NCBI GenBank assembly: GCA_905116865.2
Contig: CAJHNH020002513.1
Coordinates: 426,501-490,500, forward strand
Source: Candidula unifasciata
Lineage: Eukaryota; Mollusca; Gastropoda; Stylommatophora; Geomitridae
DNA length: 64,000 bases
Reading direction: 5' to 3'
Made by a program: the position numbers and the translations under genes. A model generated the notes under the pieces. That model ran no database searches, was not told where the DNA came from, and was given only the letters and a program-made list of their open reading frames with translations. Shown one piece after another: positions 22,738 through 33,489 of the stretch. Numbering within the stretch: the stretch's first letter is position 1; each line of letters opens with the position of its first letter.

Positions 22738-23211
22738 ATCATCATCATGATCAGGTGCCTTGCCGACTGGCGTGGGCGATCATGCCTCTCCACAATCTGC
22801 GATCTCCTGCATCATGTATCAGTTCGTGTGACGACACACCTCCATGCCATGCAACAAGACTGTCAAGCATCTTCTCTCGTTGTCTTCCTCTATCCCTCCT
22901 CCCACAGATCATTCCAGTGGTCACAACATGTTCTTTTTTCCCTCTTCTCAAAACATGGCCGAAAAACATCCTTCTGATGTCTGTGATAAGTCGTCTTCGG
23001 GCTCCCGCCTCATTCAAAACCTCTTGGTTGCTCTTTTTGGCTGTTCAATGTATTATAAGCATTCTTCTGTAAAACCACACCTCTGAGGCCTCAAGAAATT
23101 GTTTGGCCTGCCTACCGATTGTCCAGGATTCACAACCATATGTTAAAACTGGATGTATGTAGCAAGCAAGAATTCTTTTTCTAACTCTCAATGACAAGGA
23201 TATATTGCACA
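22738..23211 (-). mobile_element. LINE ORF2 C-terminal fragment
   Basis: The minus strand reads LRVRKRILACYIHPVLTYGC, ESWTIGRQAKQFLEASEVWF and YRRMLIIH. After a frame change it reads FFGHVLRRGKKEHVVTTGMI, CGRRDRGRQREKMLDSL and DRRLWRGMIAHASRQGT-stop, then GATCATGATGATGATATAT. These are the RT thumb/C-terminal blocks of a mobile LINE type also present at 25780-26530. Truncated upstream exactly at a TA microsatellite. Confidence 0.85.

Positions 23212-23296
<85 letters not shown>
23212..23296. repeat. (TA)n microsatellite
   Basis: Uninterrupted TA run of about 42 units. It abuts the 5' truncation point of the minus-strand LINE fragment and lies 88 bp from the TM6/7 exon of the receptor. Confidence 0.97.
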
Positions 23297-23298
<2 letters not shown>

Positions 23299-23383
23299 TA
23301 AATAATTGTATAAACATCAACATGCATTTAATATGAAACTATTAGACAACGACCAGGGCGCAGCCGAAACTTATTTCCCTAAC

Positions 23384-23528
23384 CTGAAATGAATTGTAGC
23401 CCATCTCGATGTAAAGATAGACAACGTTATACTCCAGTCCTTGCACCTCCGATGGAAAGGCTACATTGATCACGATGTACATAATCCCGAATAGTGGAAT
23501 CAAGACCAGAATGAATTTTCCCACTTTC
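23384..23528 (-). CDS. Class B GPCR exon: TM6, ECL3 and start of TM7
   Basis: After one base completing Arg, the exon reads KVGKFILVLIPLFGIMYIVI, then NVAFPSEVQG and EYNVVYLYIEMGYNSFQ. Leu-x-Leu-Ile-Pro-Leu-Phe-Gly is the TM6 Pro-x-x-Gly kink of class B receptors, and Asn-Ser-Phe-Gln is the conserved start of TM7. The acceptor is TTGTTGCAG and the donor GTTAGG. Length is 145 nt, ending in phase 0. The next exon should begin with Gly-Phe-Phe-Val and finish TM7; I could not find it. Confidence 0.94.
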
Positions 23529-24169
23529 CTGCAACAATATTCAGGCAATTAAAATTTGTGCATTGGAACTTTAAATCTTCCTAGGCGAAAGAATAACAAT
23601 GTGTTAACGAGAAGGTTATTACACTAAATCGCAAACACTGAGATTCGGAGCTAGATCTCTAGTAATGACACCATATCCTTGTAAGTACAACTGTAGAATC
23701 GTTGAGCTATATCAGCAAAACTGATGCTATTAATTTTCTCCGAACGAAAGTTGGCTAAAAAGGAGCTTGTCTCTCTCAACCTCCCCCTCCCCCACTCCCA
23801 CTCGTGTCCACCCCCCTCCCCGACACGTTCATACACGCAATTACGCGCTAGGAGCATTCTATTTAATGCACATTTACCCACATCAATCTTTTTTTATCAC
23901 CCAGTCCAAACCCGTCCCTCCTCCCAAAACATTTTTATTGCGTTGGTAATTCTATTCCCAATAAAACGTATAACAGTACTGACTCAAGGAGTCCTAGTTA
24001 ATGTTTCTTTTGAAATAAGAATTAATCGTTTATGTAGTTAAAAAGTTATGTTTTGTGTTTGTTTTGTTGATAATGACTCTCGTCGAAACTTTAGTGAGCT
24101 ATATTCGCGTCATCCGAGAAACTAATTTCCAGCCGGGAACCTGGCCAACGTTGACACAGTCAAACCTGG

Positions 24170-24330
24170 CCTTTGAAATTAGAGTGCACATGGCTGAGAG
24201 GCTAGGGACCAACAGTCTGCACACAAATACGCCAGATCTGTAAAACAGATGTGCACACAAAACTCCTCGTAGTACAAACCAAAGTCCTGAAGTTGACAAA
24301 AACCCACGGCTTTCCCCTAGAGTGTACAGC
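24170..24330 (+). repeat. Dispersed repeat family D
   Basis: Contains GAGAGGCTAGGGACCAACAGTCTGC and CGCCAGATCTGTAAAAC. Related blocks lie at 14500-14720 and 15225-15320 on the same strand and at 11010-11115 on the opposite strand (AAAGTCGGATTG start, GAGGAGCCAGCAGTCTG). Confidence 0.55.
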
Positions 24331-24694
24331 CTGATTTTACACTGATAAATTAAACACAAAAATGAAAATAAATATTCTGTTTTTATAATTATTTTTTTTT
24401 TAAACGAAAGTGCTTTTTATTTGTAATTACAATAGTTAACAATAGCCATGAAACGGCTCGGGTATTGTGTTATTGTGGTATTCTTTTTCCAGGATTATTA
24501 ATAAGCACTCTCCTTTTTAATACTTTACAATTTGCAGTGTATGTCATATTGTTATCTTCGGTCAAAAACAAATTACAATATTAACATAGGATTCTGGCTG
24601 ACAGACTTTTAACATACACACCAAGAGCAACTAAGTCTTTAAAGGTGCACCAGAGACCAAGAAATCACGTATATTATCTTACAGGAAAACCAGG

Positions 24695-24860
24695 TTTGGG
24701 CACTTAATGATGGTTTAATCAGGCATATGGTGGTAGCCTCATATCTTTATAGACCAATCGGCACTCGGTGGGTAATGAAGTCAACATCGGGTCGAATTCG
24801 TGGTAGTGGAAACAAGATTAATCTTTGATCGATCATTGTCAAGGCATAGACATCCAGCTG
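24695..24860 (-). repeat. SINE family A copy, minus orientation
   Basis: The reverse complement carries TTCCACTACC, the CGACCCGATGTTGACTTCATTACCC box, GAGTGCCGATTGGTCTATAA and AGATATGAGG, matching the family A 3' half. Confidence 0.6.
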
Positions 24861-24869
24861 ATGGGAATC

Positions 24870-25770
24870 TCCGATTTATATTTGCATAAACGGGAAAGAG
24901 TAGGCGGGATGTGACAACCTTTTACTTTTACTTATAGCAGAGGTGGCTGGTCTCAGGTTTAGACTATTTTTCAAAGTGTTGACAAAGCGAATGCTTTTAG
25001 ATATTGTTAGACAGTAAACATTCTTAGGAATGTGAAACATTAAAAAAAGAATTCGGCACCGCGGAATAATTTCTACAGTAGGAAAGCTATTCATAAAATA
25101 TATATTTATAACATGTAAATGAGCATACTGAGAAAAGGGGAGACAAGTATGCTCCGTAAAGAGTGGCAAGAATTGCATTAGATGTCCTAGGTAGTTAGTG
25201 TCCTGTGGATATTTTCTCCAGGCCATACTGGTGTATTACGAAATAAACAAACACACAGAATGGCTGGTTCTGCTCAACTTGGTTATGAACTGATTCGTGA
25301 CAAATTAGATGTTGTAAGCGCCCTATGAAGACGAGTGAACAGTGCGGAGGCACATATGAATCACCACGGTTTGATGAGAAGGGTGAGGCGAAGAGTGAGT
25401 AGTGGATTCGACTGGCGTCAAAACTTAATCAGAATGCAACCCATACTCTCATGTACGCCCTTTCTAAATGTCGGTGTCAGACAGAAGGCAAAAAAGTGTC
25501 AAAGAACAAAAGTTTGTCTTTACTTTTTGTGTGTTTTGTTTTGTTTTACATCGCTGCCTATATTTTCAAAAATGCATATCTTTTATGGTTTTCTGCATGA
25601 TTCTTAACATCTTCTTATCTGTTTCTACCTCCAAAGATATATTATCTATTGATCATCTATGTACATACATTGGTATGCAAACGTATGGTTTCTTATCTGC
25701 TTTCATATGTGGTTATTATTATCTATCTTGACTTGTATGCTAGTATACATTGATAGCTGAAAATTGATAG
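24870..25770. other. Receptor intron, no exon seen
   Basis: A 116-residue minus frame at 24876-25226 and two plus frames at 25335-25731 have no recognisable domain or splice context. They read as chance frames in AT-rich intron. Confidence 0.45.
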
Positions 25771-25779
25771 CTTTTTATT

Positions 25780-26535
25780 GTTGAAAATGCAAATGATCTA
25801 CAACAATTAATAGCTATTGTAGCGAGTGAGAGTGCACAAAAATGGTCTGATCTCAAATATAAAGAAAACTGAGATAATGGTTATATCAAAGAAAAGAATA
25901 ATTCCACAGTGTGAAAAATGTAATTTAAGTAGATCAATTCAAAAATCTTGGTTTACTCATAATATCAGACGGAAGATTCTGTCAGAAATTAAGAGCAGAA
26001 TAGGACAAGTTAGGAATGCATTTATCACAGAATGAAGAAAATCCTGTGTAACAAATCCTTCTCTTTGGATTTCTGAAAGAGAATACTAAACTGTTGTGCA
26101 GAACCTAAACTGCTGTATGGTAGTGAATTATTAAATGTGAATGCACAAATTTTAGAAACAACTTGGAGACCACGGAGAGGTGATTTCTCAGAAGAATTAC
26201 TTGGACTGTCAGAGTAACTAACGAAACCTGCTTGAAAGAAGCTAATGAAAGCAGATCAATATATACAACTATAACGAAGAGATGAGCACTCTTATTTAGT
26301 GGGGAGGTGGGGAAAAAGAAGGGGAAAAGGGGGTGGGGGGTGGAGAATAGTGTGACAACTGGGAAGATCAACGGTAGAAAAAAGACCGAGAGAGATGATG
26401 GATGGATTGCGACAGTGGCACGGAGGGATCTCATAGGTGGAAATGAACCAGAAGACAAGGGGCCTAGATTTGCGGAGATGCTTGAACGCCCCCGCCAGTC
26501 GACAGAGCACATGATGATGATGATATATCAGTATA
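25780..26535 (+). mobile_element. LINE ORF2 C-terminal fragment with (ATG)n tail
   Basis: Pieces in order across frameshifts: IKKTEIMVISKKRII, ILSEIKSRIGQVRNAFI, RMKKILCNKS, EPKLLYGSELLNVNAQILE, VENSVTTGKINGRKKTE, RFAEMLERPRQSTEHMMMM. This is the same family as the minus fragment at 22738-23211 (VTTGxIxGR). The run of ATG at 26511-26523 is the 3' tail, not a methionine tract. Confidence 0.8.
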
Positions 26536-26593
26536 CAAATCTGTCGCCATTTTTATAATTTTCATATACATCCATATCAATGCACTTAAAGGT

Positions 26594-26596
<3 letters not shown>

Positions 26597-26680
<84 letters not shown>
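26597..26680. repeat. (TA)n microsatellite
   Basis: About 42 TA units, 60 bp beyond the LINE 3' end. Confidence 0.97.
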
Positions 26681-26684
<4 letters not shown>

Positions 26685-26789
26685 AAAAGCAAAATGTTTA
26701 CATGTATATAAATATATATGGTAAGCACATATGCTCACACACAGACAGACACTCACATACACACACTCACACACAAACACAACATATCA

Positions 26790-27565
26790 CTATCTTTTAG
26801 TGTTATTATGTCATATAGGGCTCACAGTCATTCCTCCCAACAACACATTGAACGAAATGAAGAAACAAAAGGCTAGCAAATGCTCAAACGTTTTTTTTTT
26901 AAACCTCCTGATGCTTCGTAGAATTATACATACTTATAGAAATCTGGTGCTTTTTTTAATATCCTACTCCAAGCAGGGGAAATCCACAGGTAACGGGACG
27001 GTCTAATATTGTAGTGAGTGGTAGATGAGCTCTATGAAGTCGTGGAACCTAGGCTGCATGCAGTCGTGGGACCTAGGCTTCACTCTCTAGGACGTAGGTG
27101 GGTTGTGGTTAGAGAAAGTTCTAGATATTTTGGGGTCATTAAAAGCATTAGAAAGCTGAGAAACCCAGTCTTATCCCCTTGAAAATGTTGGACTGTCCTG
27201 TGACGTCATCTGGGGGTAGGCTATTACGAAAGAACCAAAAATCCTAATTAATGTACCGACATTTAAATATATAATCCTGCTGACTATATCGATTTCTTGT
27301 AGTTTCGTGTCTTATGTAAACTTCTAGTATGCATTGATTTTCCCACACACATGATAAATGTTTACTGTCAGGGTTTGTGTTTGCCGATATCACGTCTGTA
27401 AAAGCTGCTAAGTTAGTTTTTATGAAAGACAGATGAATAATATTTCGAGTCTTCTTATGTTTGTCTGCGTGTTCTCAAGAACAGTTATTTCTTGCGTTTC
27501 ACTCTTTTTTTGGACAATAGAACTGTTTTTCATTAACTGTGCAACATAGTTTATTTTGTATTTGT
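26790..27565. other. Receptor intron, no exon seen
   Basis: Unique AT-rich sequence. I looked for a class B TM5/ICL3 exon here before finding it at 27908. Confidence 0.5.
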
Positions 27566-27569
27566 CCAC

Positions 27570-27686
<117 letters not shown>

Positions 27687-27907
27687 CATTATCAAGAATC
27701 TTGACTTAACTTCACGAAACATTTCCTAGTACAAATTCAGGGCTGGTAGATCTGTAGCTTAGGTAGATTTAAAAAAAAAATACTCTTCAAATGATTCTAA
27801 TCTGCGACTACGGGTTAGGCAGTTAAGAATGCTAGTCATTTCTAACCAGATCTGCAAATACGAAGGCACTATTGTACAAACTCCGATAATCCACACAGTG
27901 TACCTAC

Positions 27908-27996
27908 CTGTATTGTGACCGGCCAGCATGCCTTTGATTGTTCAACTCTCGTGTAGTCAGTACGCGTGTTATGTCCAGAAAAAAGACAAAATTGAT
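27908..27996 (-). CDS. Class B GPCR exon: end of TM5 and ICL3 (89 nt)
   Basis: The exon reads INFVFFLDITRVLTTRELNN then QRHAGRSQY plus two bases of Arg. Asn-Phe-x-Phe-Phe-Leu-x-Ile-x-Arg-Val-Leu is the cytoplasmic half of TM5. Arg-Val-Leu-x-Thr followed by a basic loop ending Gln-Tyr-Arg matches ICL3 of PTH/VIP-type receptors. The acceptor is TTTTCCAG and the donor GTAGGT. Phase 0 in and phase 2 out fit both neighbours. The usual Lys-Leu-Arg of ICL3 is Arg-Glu-Leu here. Vertebrate counterparts are about 92 nt by my recollection. Confidence 0.88.
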
Positions 27997-28129
27997 CTGG
28001 AAAATACAGATGAGCTTTAAAAATAACAAAATTAACAATAAGACTGATGATAATAATAGACCAGAAATGGCCCTGCGCTCTGAGGAAACAAACGCCGGTT
28101 CATTCTGATAGTGCTGACCCTGCTGTACG

Positions 28130-28490
28130 AGTCGCGGATGGAGGAAAGTTGAACGCTGACAAACAGCTTTTTTTGTGTGAATTAGATGCTGATAAACACC
28201 TTTTTTTTTGTTTTACTGTGTAAAGTTAGACGCTGACAAACAGCTTTTGCTTTACTCTGTTAAGTAGATGCTGATAAACTGTTTCTGTGTTACTGTGTAG
28301 AGCAGGACGCAGACAAACAGCTTTTGTTTTACTGTGTGAAGTTAGACGCTGACAAACAGCTTTTGTTTTATTGTGTGAATTCAGACGCTGACGCTTTTGT
28401 TTTCTTGTGTGAAGTTAGACACTGACAAACAGCTTTTGGTTTACTGTGTAAAGTTAGACGCTGATAAACAGCTTTTGCGTTATTGTATGG
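28130..28490. repeat. Diverged tandem repeat, about 40-bp unit, 8-9 copies
   Basis: The unit contains GACGCTGACAAACAGCTTTT then GTTTTACTGTGTGAAGTTA. Copies differ by substitutions and small indels, so the array is older than the 40-bp minisatellite at 7281. It lies in the intron 134 bp upstream of the ICL3 exon. Confidence 0.85.
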
Positions 28491-28499
28491 CCTGTGGGG

Positions 28500-28940
28500 A
28501 AAATAAATGTGAAAAATTAATTAAAACTTGAGGCGAAACGGAAATGGCTTGGCCATAAAACATAATAACAGAAACAAAGCCCTATTGTGAGACCAATGAT
28601 CGTGTCAATTCTGGGGAAAGGATGCCTACACATAGTGACATGGCCTATGATGATGATGTAAGTGTGCATTTCGTTAGCTAACGCTTAGGATGCGACGTGT
28701 AATATTGTGACCTTTCAGGTAGATAATTTCATGTGTACTGGAATTGTCTAGTAGTAGTAATGAGTAACGGTAGATGTAGTCCCTTGACAGATGAGGCTGT
28801 TTGTGCCTGAAATATTAGGCCGTCATGGATTCTAGGTCAATACTACCAGCATCAACATTTGAAAACATTTCCGAGGGAGACGAAGCATCTATGGGAATAT
28901 CTTATATGCTATAATTCTGGTTATCACAGCATAAATTAGA
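28500..28940. other. Receptor intron, no exon seen
   Basis: No gene; a TGATGATGATG stretch near 28650 is too short to be a LINE tail by itself. Confidence 0.45.
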
Positions 28941-28944
28941 AGGT

Positions 28945-29443
28945 CAATTCCGTTCCCTACACTTTTCCTATGAAAAAAACTTCCCTGAAGAATTTTTCAT
29001 CAAGATCCAGTTTATGCCTCCCAACAACACTCCGTTACTACAGCCCATGGACCAGCAAGTTATTTCTAACTTTAAGAAGCTCTACACTAAAGCATTCTTC
29101 GAACATTGTTTTCAGGTGAATGAAGGGACCAACCTCACTCTCAAAGAGTTTTGGAAAAATCACTTCCACATTGTTGCCTGCCTCAAGATGATCGACAAGG
29201 CTGGGAAGGGGTTACCAAGCTTGGAAGATGCTTTGGCCGGAGAGCGTTGTCGATTTGTAACTTTGAGGGGTTCGAGACAGTAGCTGTGGAACCTGTAGTC
29301 AACGAGATTGGGTCTTTGGTCATGGGATTGGAGGTGGATAACAGTGATATCGAAGAGCTTGTCAGCAAAAAGCTGACCACCGAAGAACTTATGGAGTTGC
29401 ATTGTGTTTCACAGCAAGACGTTTTGGAGGAACGTTTGTCATA
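28945..29443 (+). pseudogene. Tigger/pogo (jerky-like) transposase C-terminal remnant
   Basis: Reads FMPPNNTPLLQPMDQQVISN, FKKLYTKAFFEHCFQV and LTLKEFWKNHFHIVACLKMI. After a frameshift near 29200 it continues GLEVDNSDIEELVSKKLTTE and ELMELHCVSQQDVLEE. The Pro-Pro-Asn-x-Thr-x-x-Leu-Gln-Pro-Met-Asp motif carries the last catalytic Asp of the pogo/Tigger DDE domain. The glutamate-rich end resembles TIGD1-like proteins. The N-terminal DNA-binding and first DDE parts are missing. Confidence 0.88.
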
Positions 29444-29444
29444 G

Positions 29445-30121
29445 GAGGAGGAGGTGGTAATAGAAAAGCAACAATCTTCTGCCGAAATCTTCTGCAAATT
29501 TATTAAATGATAATGCTGTGTCGCATTTTAGCAAAATTTGAAGCTTCGGCAGAAGCAAATGTCTCTGAACATCTTTCTAGTAAAAAAATAGATATATATC
29601 AAATTATTTCGATTTTTTTTTCTGCAAATCGAATTCGCATTACAGGTGGGTTCGTTCCGCGTTTGAAGAATAGATGAAGATGATTCACTCTCCTTAACAA
29701 TATGCATATAATATTTTTTGAATAAACGTTATACATAGCATTTTGTGAATATTTTTTTTGGACATGGAACGCATTATCGTATTTTACAATAATTTATATG
29801 AAAAAAATTGTTTCGCATAACGAGTGTTTCGCTTAACGAGTATGATTCTGGAACGAATTATGCTCGTTAAGCCAGGTTCCACTGTACAACCTCTGCTCTA
29901 CAACTTACGACTGGCAGGTGATCTTAACATGCAGCATATGCATATTGAATTTGTGGCGATTTTTATAAAAGCGTTTGGGGGGGGGGGGTGTGATGTTGTT
30001 AAAATGGTGTATATGTCATGGCAGTGACCTATATGTGATAATACTTAAGAATGACATGCCTATAATGGGATATGAAGCAGTGAAAACACACCCAAAAAAA
30101 AACACTGTTATGTTTTCTTAC
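29445..30121. other. Receptor intron
   Basis: AT-rich, with GTTTCGCATAACGAGTGTTTCGCTTAACGAG near 29810, which could be the 3' non-coding part of the Tigger copy. A G-run lies at 29978-29987. No exon. Confidence 0.45.
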
Positions 30122-30191
30122 CACGACAAAGGCAGTCCACGGGCCCTTCAAGATCCAGAAGAAAGCTGGGTTTTCTTGCAAATTCCAGCAG
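30122..30191 (-). CDS. Class B GPCR exon: ECL2 and first half of TM5 (70 nt)
   Basis: One base completes Phe, then the exon reads CWNLQENPAFFWILKGPWTA and FVV. Cys-Trp is the conserved ECL2 pair; its Cys bonds to the TM3 Cys. The aromatic-x-x-x-Lys/Arg-Gly-Pro motif opens TM5 in class B receptors. The acceptor is TAACACAG and the donor GTAAGA. The 70-nt length equals the size I recall for this exon in vertebrate secretin-family genes. It ends in phase 0. An ATG-started frame over the same bases is a shadow. Confidence 0.92.
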
Positions 30192-32285
30192 CTGTGTTAA
30201 TGAAACAAGACAGTTAAGATCGGCAGACCAAATACACTTTTTGATTTTCAATACTACTTTTGTGCAGAGACCGTATCCAAGTGTAAACACTAACAGCAGG
30301 TCTTAGAATTATAAATGCATATAATTAAATGGTTATACCCAAACACACACACGCGTGCGTACACATACAGAAAGTAATAAATGAGTCACCTAATTGCAGA
30401 GAAATCAACAAGATTTAAACAGCCAGGAATAAACAAAGTACAAGAAATAGCTGGTCTGGTTTGATGAAGGGTCTTTAACTTGACTGGGAGAGGAAAGATA
30501 GCGGCAGCAGCAAATGAATTCAGGGTAAAGAAGAAGGATACAGAAAAGGAGCAAGGGAATAATGTGTCTTGTTCATCTTCTCTTGTTCACCCTGATATAC
30601 TATTAGGAAGTGCCATAGAATAAAGTAAGTTGTTTATATTATGATCATCAGTTTCGATCACCATTGTCCATAGATCTATATGACCGTAACGATAAAGAAA
30701 ATAAAGTCGTGTATTAGTCAACGTCAGTTAATGCCTGAAAGATTTATGTTTGTTTTTACTACTGTCTTTATTTTTCATCATTCATTTGCAGCTTTCTGTC
30801 TTTCCAGACGATAGGGAATTACTGTGCTTTGAGGAGGCATGGGACTCACAGCTCAAGGCGATGGCAAGTGTGATTAGCAAGGCCCGCCCGCGTTATGTAA
30901 AGTCTTCCACAGTTATAGCATGGGATTTCAGGACTATTGTTGTCAACATTTGTGTTCAGTCTGTTACTTCTCAGACGTTCAGCTCTCAACCTTTCTACGA
31001 TCATTTCGTCCTACATTCGCATTCTTTTCTTGATGAGCCACACAACACGGTCCATGGCATTTTATTTCCACGAGACAACCTCAATAGCTGTATCATCCAT
31101 GTCCCGCTTGCACACATCTCTATAACGTAGCAGAGGTCGAACTCTAAATCTTCTACCCATCTTTAGTTCGCCATAAAGGATGTCCTTAGGCCATCCTCCA
31201 TGCTCTAGGTGTGATCCAACCACCTGAGCCTTCGTATACTGAGCATTGAGAAGATTGTGGAAGTATCTGCTCTTTCCAATACCGCAGAATGTGTGATCTT
31301 GTTCTGCTACTTAATCCAAGCATTCTTCTTAGGCATCGAATGTGAAAGATATTTAGTCGTCTCTTCTGATGCGAATAATTGGCCACGTTTTACTGCCATA
31401 GAGCAGAGTGCCGAGAACACAAGCCTGACAGACAAGAGTTCTAGTTTTAATCGTGAGCTTTTTGTTCTGCCGAACTCTTTTTATTATTCCCCTCATTGTT
31501 ATTGTTGTTGCTACCTTACCACTCCCTGTGTTGATTTCTTGATCCAGCGATAGTTTATTATTCACTATGGAACCCAGATATGTAAAATGTTCAGATGTCT
31601 CATCAATGTAGACTACATGTCTTTTAGCTTACACCTTGCACCATAACCTTTGTCTTCTTTTTGCTGATTGTTAGTCCAAATTCACATCATGTATCAGCAA
31701 ATAAAGACAGTAAACATTGCAGCTCCTCCTCTAAGTGGGTGGTTATTACTGCATCATCTGCAAACAGCAGCTCTCTGATAAGTACCTTTCTTATCCTGGT
31801 TTTGGCCTTCCGCCTACCAGCATTGTAAAGGCTGCCATCAAATCGAGAATGGATGAATAAACTACCTCCCCGACCTCGAAAGGCGTTTCAAAAGAAGTGA
31901 GAAGTATATCCCAAAGGGGTTTGGAGCAAGTTCACATCCTTGCTTCACTCTGTTGTTGATTACAAACTCCTCCGATGTTACATCATCACAGTTGAATGTA
32001 CCTTTCATGTCTGGGTGGAACGACTCAATAATGTTCAGCAGGGTAGGTGGACGCCCATTCTTATTCAGTGTGTTTAACAGACCTTTCCGACTAACAAAAT
32101 CAAAAGCCGTAGTAAGATCAATAAAAGCAGTTTACAGTGGTTAATTTTGTTCACGGCATCTTTCCTGAAACTGACGCAAGAAGAATATCCCATCACTTGT
32201 AGACCGGTTCCTACGTAAGCTATACTGTGACTGGTAAACCTGGTCTCCTAGGATCTGGAGTCTTCGCTGAATAATTCTTGCAAAT

Positions 32286-32298
32286 ACTTTTCCAACAG
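32286..32298. repeat. Target-site duplication, left copy
   Basis: ACTTTTCCAACAG, repeated exactly at 32539-32551. The two copies flank the SINE and were duplicated from the LINE coding sequence on insertion. Confidence 0.92.
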
Positions 32299-32538
32299 GG
32301 AGTTGCCGTGGCAGAGCGGCTAGACGCTCGCCGCGGATGAGAAGGTCGTGGGTTCGCTCCCCGGCGGAGCCGGAAAAATGACTTTGGCTCCCAGGTCGCC
32401 CCAACCTTTAGTGGTACTGAGTGCAGTCCCGGGAAGTAGAGGCGGCCGATGTGATGCTGACCACATCACTCATCTTGTGCCGATTCTTCTATTAAAATAT
32501 AGGTCTAGTCCTATATGTCCTTTACTTTTTTTTACTTA
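32299..32538 (+). repeat. SINE family A, complete copy (240 bp) with TSD
   Basis: tRNA-like head with A box TGGCAGAGCGG (32309-32319) and B box GGTTCGCTCCC (32351-32361). It is followed by a body with ATGACTTTGGCTCCCAGGTC, GGAAGTAGAGGCGGCCGATG, TGATGCTGACCACATCAC and TTAAAATATAGGTCTAGTCC, then a T-rich end. Exact 13-bp duplications flank it. It is not an intact tRNA gene. It splits the RT of the surrounding minus-strand LINE between Gly-Lys and Val-Phe. Confidence 0.92.
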
Positions 32539-33300
32539 ACTTTTCCAACAGTACACAGCAGTGATATTCCCCTGTTGTTACATCAGTCACTCCAATCACA
32601 CTTCTTCTTGTACATAGTTATGATGCTTGAGTCTTTAGGTCTTTATTTTTAACGCATTATTGATTGGCAATCTCTTAATATAGAGTTTCGTAAGCACTGT
32701 TTGTGTGTGTTTGTGAACTTTTAAATCCACAGCCGATTTGCTGGACCGGCTGCAGTTTCATCCTTGAAAGAACACTGAATTACACATTAATTACACAGAG
32801 AGCAATGAAAAATGCTACATCCGTTCAATAACATACATGCTGTTTACATCACCATCTAAATTATTCATCTGGAAATTGCCACGCATTTAAACCAATCTAT
32901 GTTATCGTTATCACTGTCAATAGTGTATATGATCTTTCCCATACTGGTTGAAGATCACATAAGCGCTACATTAATTTCAAATGTTTCTTATCAGTTATTT
33001 GTAAATGTCATACAGATGGTCTTTGGTTGCCTTAGATTTTCCCCCGAGAAATAAATAAATTTTAAAAACAAAACAAAAACAAATATTCATGTCAAAACTT
33101 TATCGAAAACAATTAAATAAATGGAGACCTACATACATATAGATTGATAAATAGACAGATTTACATACTGACAGGCAGGCAGATGAATAGGTAGATTTGT
33201 AGATAGGTACGCCAAATTGCTGACGGACTGATGAAAACAAAAATGGTTAGTTAATACAAGGTATTCTCGCTTTCAAACCTGATACGCTTCCTGTACTTAC

Positions 33301-33361
33301 AATGTGTTCTCAAACCTCGCCTTGATAACGATCCATGGAATGAGAAATGTCCACGGTAAAG
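33301..33361 (-). CDS. Class B GPCR exon: TM4 (61 nt)
   Basis: This 61-nt exon encodes (A)LPWTFLIPWIVIKARFENT(F). The Leu-Pro-x-x-Phe-x-x-x-Pro-Trp core is TM4 of secretin-family receptors. The acceptor is TTCCCAG and the donor GTAAGT. It has split codons at both ends: it enters after one base and leaves after two. From what I know of vertebrate secretin-family genes, a 61-nt TM4 exon is conserved, so the exact length supports the call. No ATG is present, so simple ORF searches miss it. Confidence 0.92.
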
Positions 33362-33489
33362 CTGGGAAAAAAAGTCAAATACAACACTTGAATGGCCTGT
33401 TTCTAAAATTGATGAGTAATGAAAAGCCTCTCTAAAACTGTGTAGTTTGCCTTGACATAGCTTAGCGTATCTGCGTATTTTCGTTTAGC

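Larger units (their letters stand above)
30830..32660 (-). mobile_element. LINE ORF2 3' half with terminal zinc finger, interrupted by a SINE
   Basis: Read on the minus strand: GISLLCTVGK, then (after the SINE) VFARIIQRRLQILGDQVYQS, QYSLRRNRSTSDGIFFLRQF, AFIDLTTAFDFVSRKGLL and RVKQGCELAP. These are RT motifs. Next come KLTIKTRTLVCQACVLGTLL, YGSKTWP, LNIFHIRCLRRMLGLS, RYRDVCKRDM, and lastly a Cys2-His-type finger CYNCGRLYITRAGLANHTCH before a stop. Jockey- or RTE-type elements with such a C-terminal finger are common in invertebrates; I cannot name the clade. Several stops and frameshifts. It fills most of the intron between the TM4 and TM5 exons. Confidence 0.88.

Noticed and set aside
22755..23086. 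Plus-strand frames of 80-105 residues
   Set aside because: Antisense shadows of the minus-strand LINE fragment.
24876..25226. 116-residue minus frame inside a receptor intron
   Set aside because: Tested as a receptor exon. No class B motif, no fitting splice phases, and the ICL3 exon was found elsewhere.
32299..32370. Possible tRNA gene
   Set aside because: A and B boxes are present, but the segment heads a 240-bp SINE with target-site duplications. The similar heads at 9718, 40665 and 41445 are repeats too.
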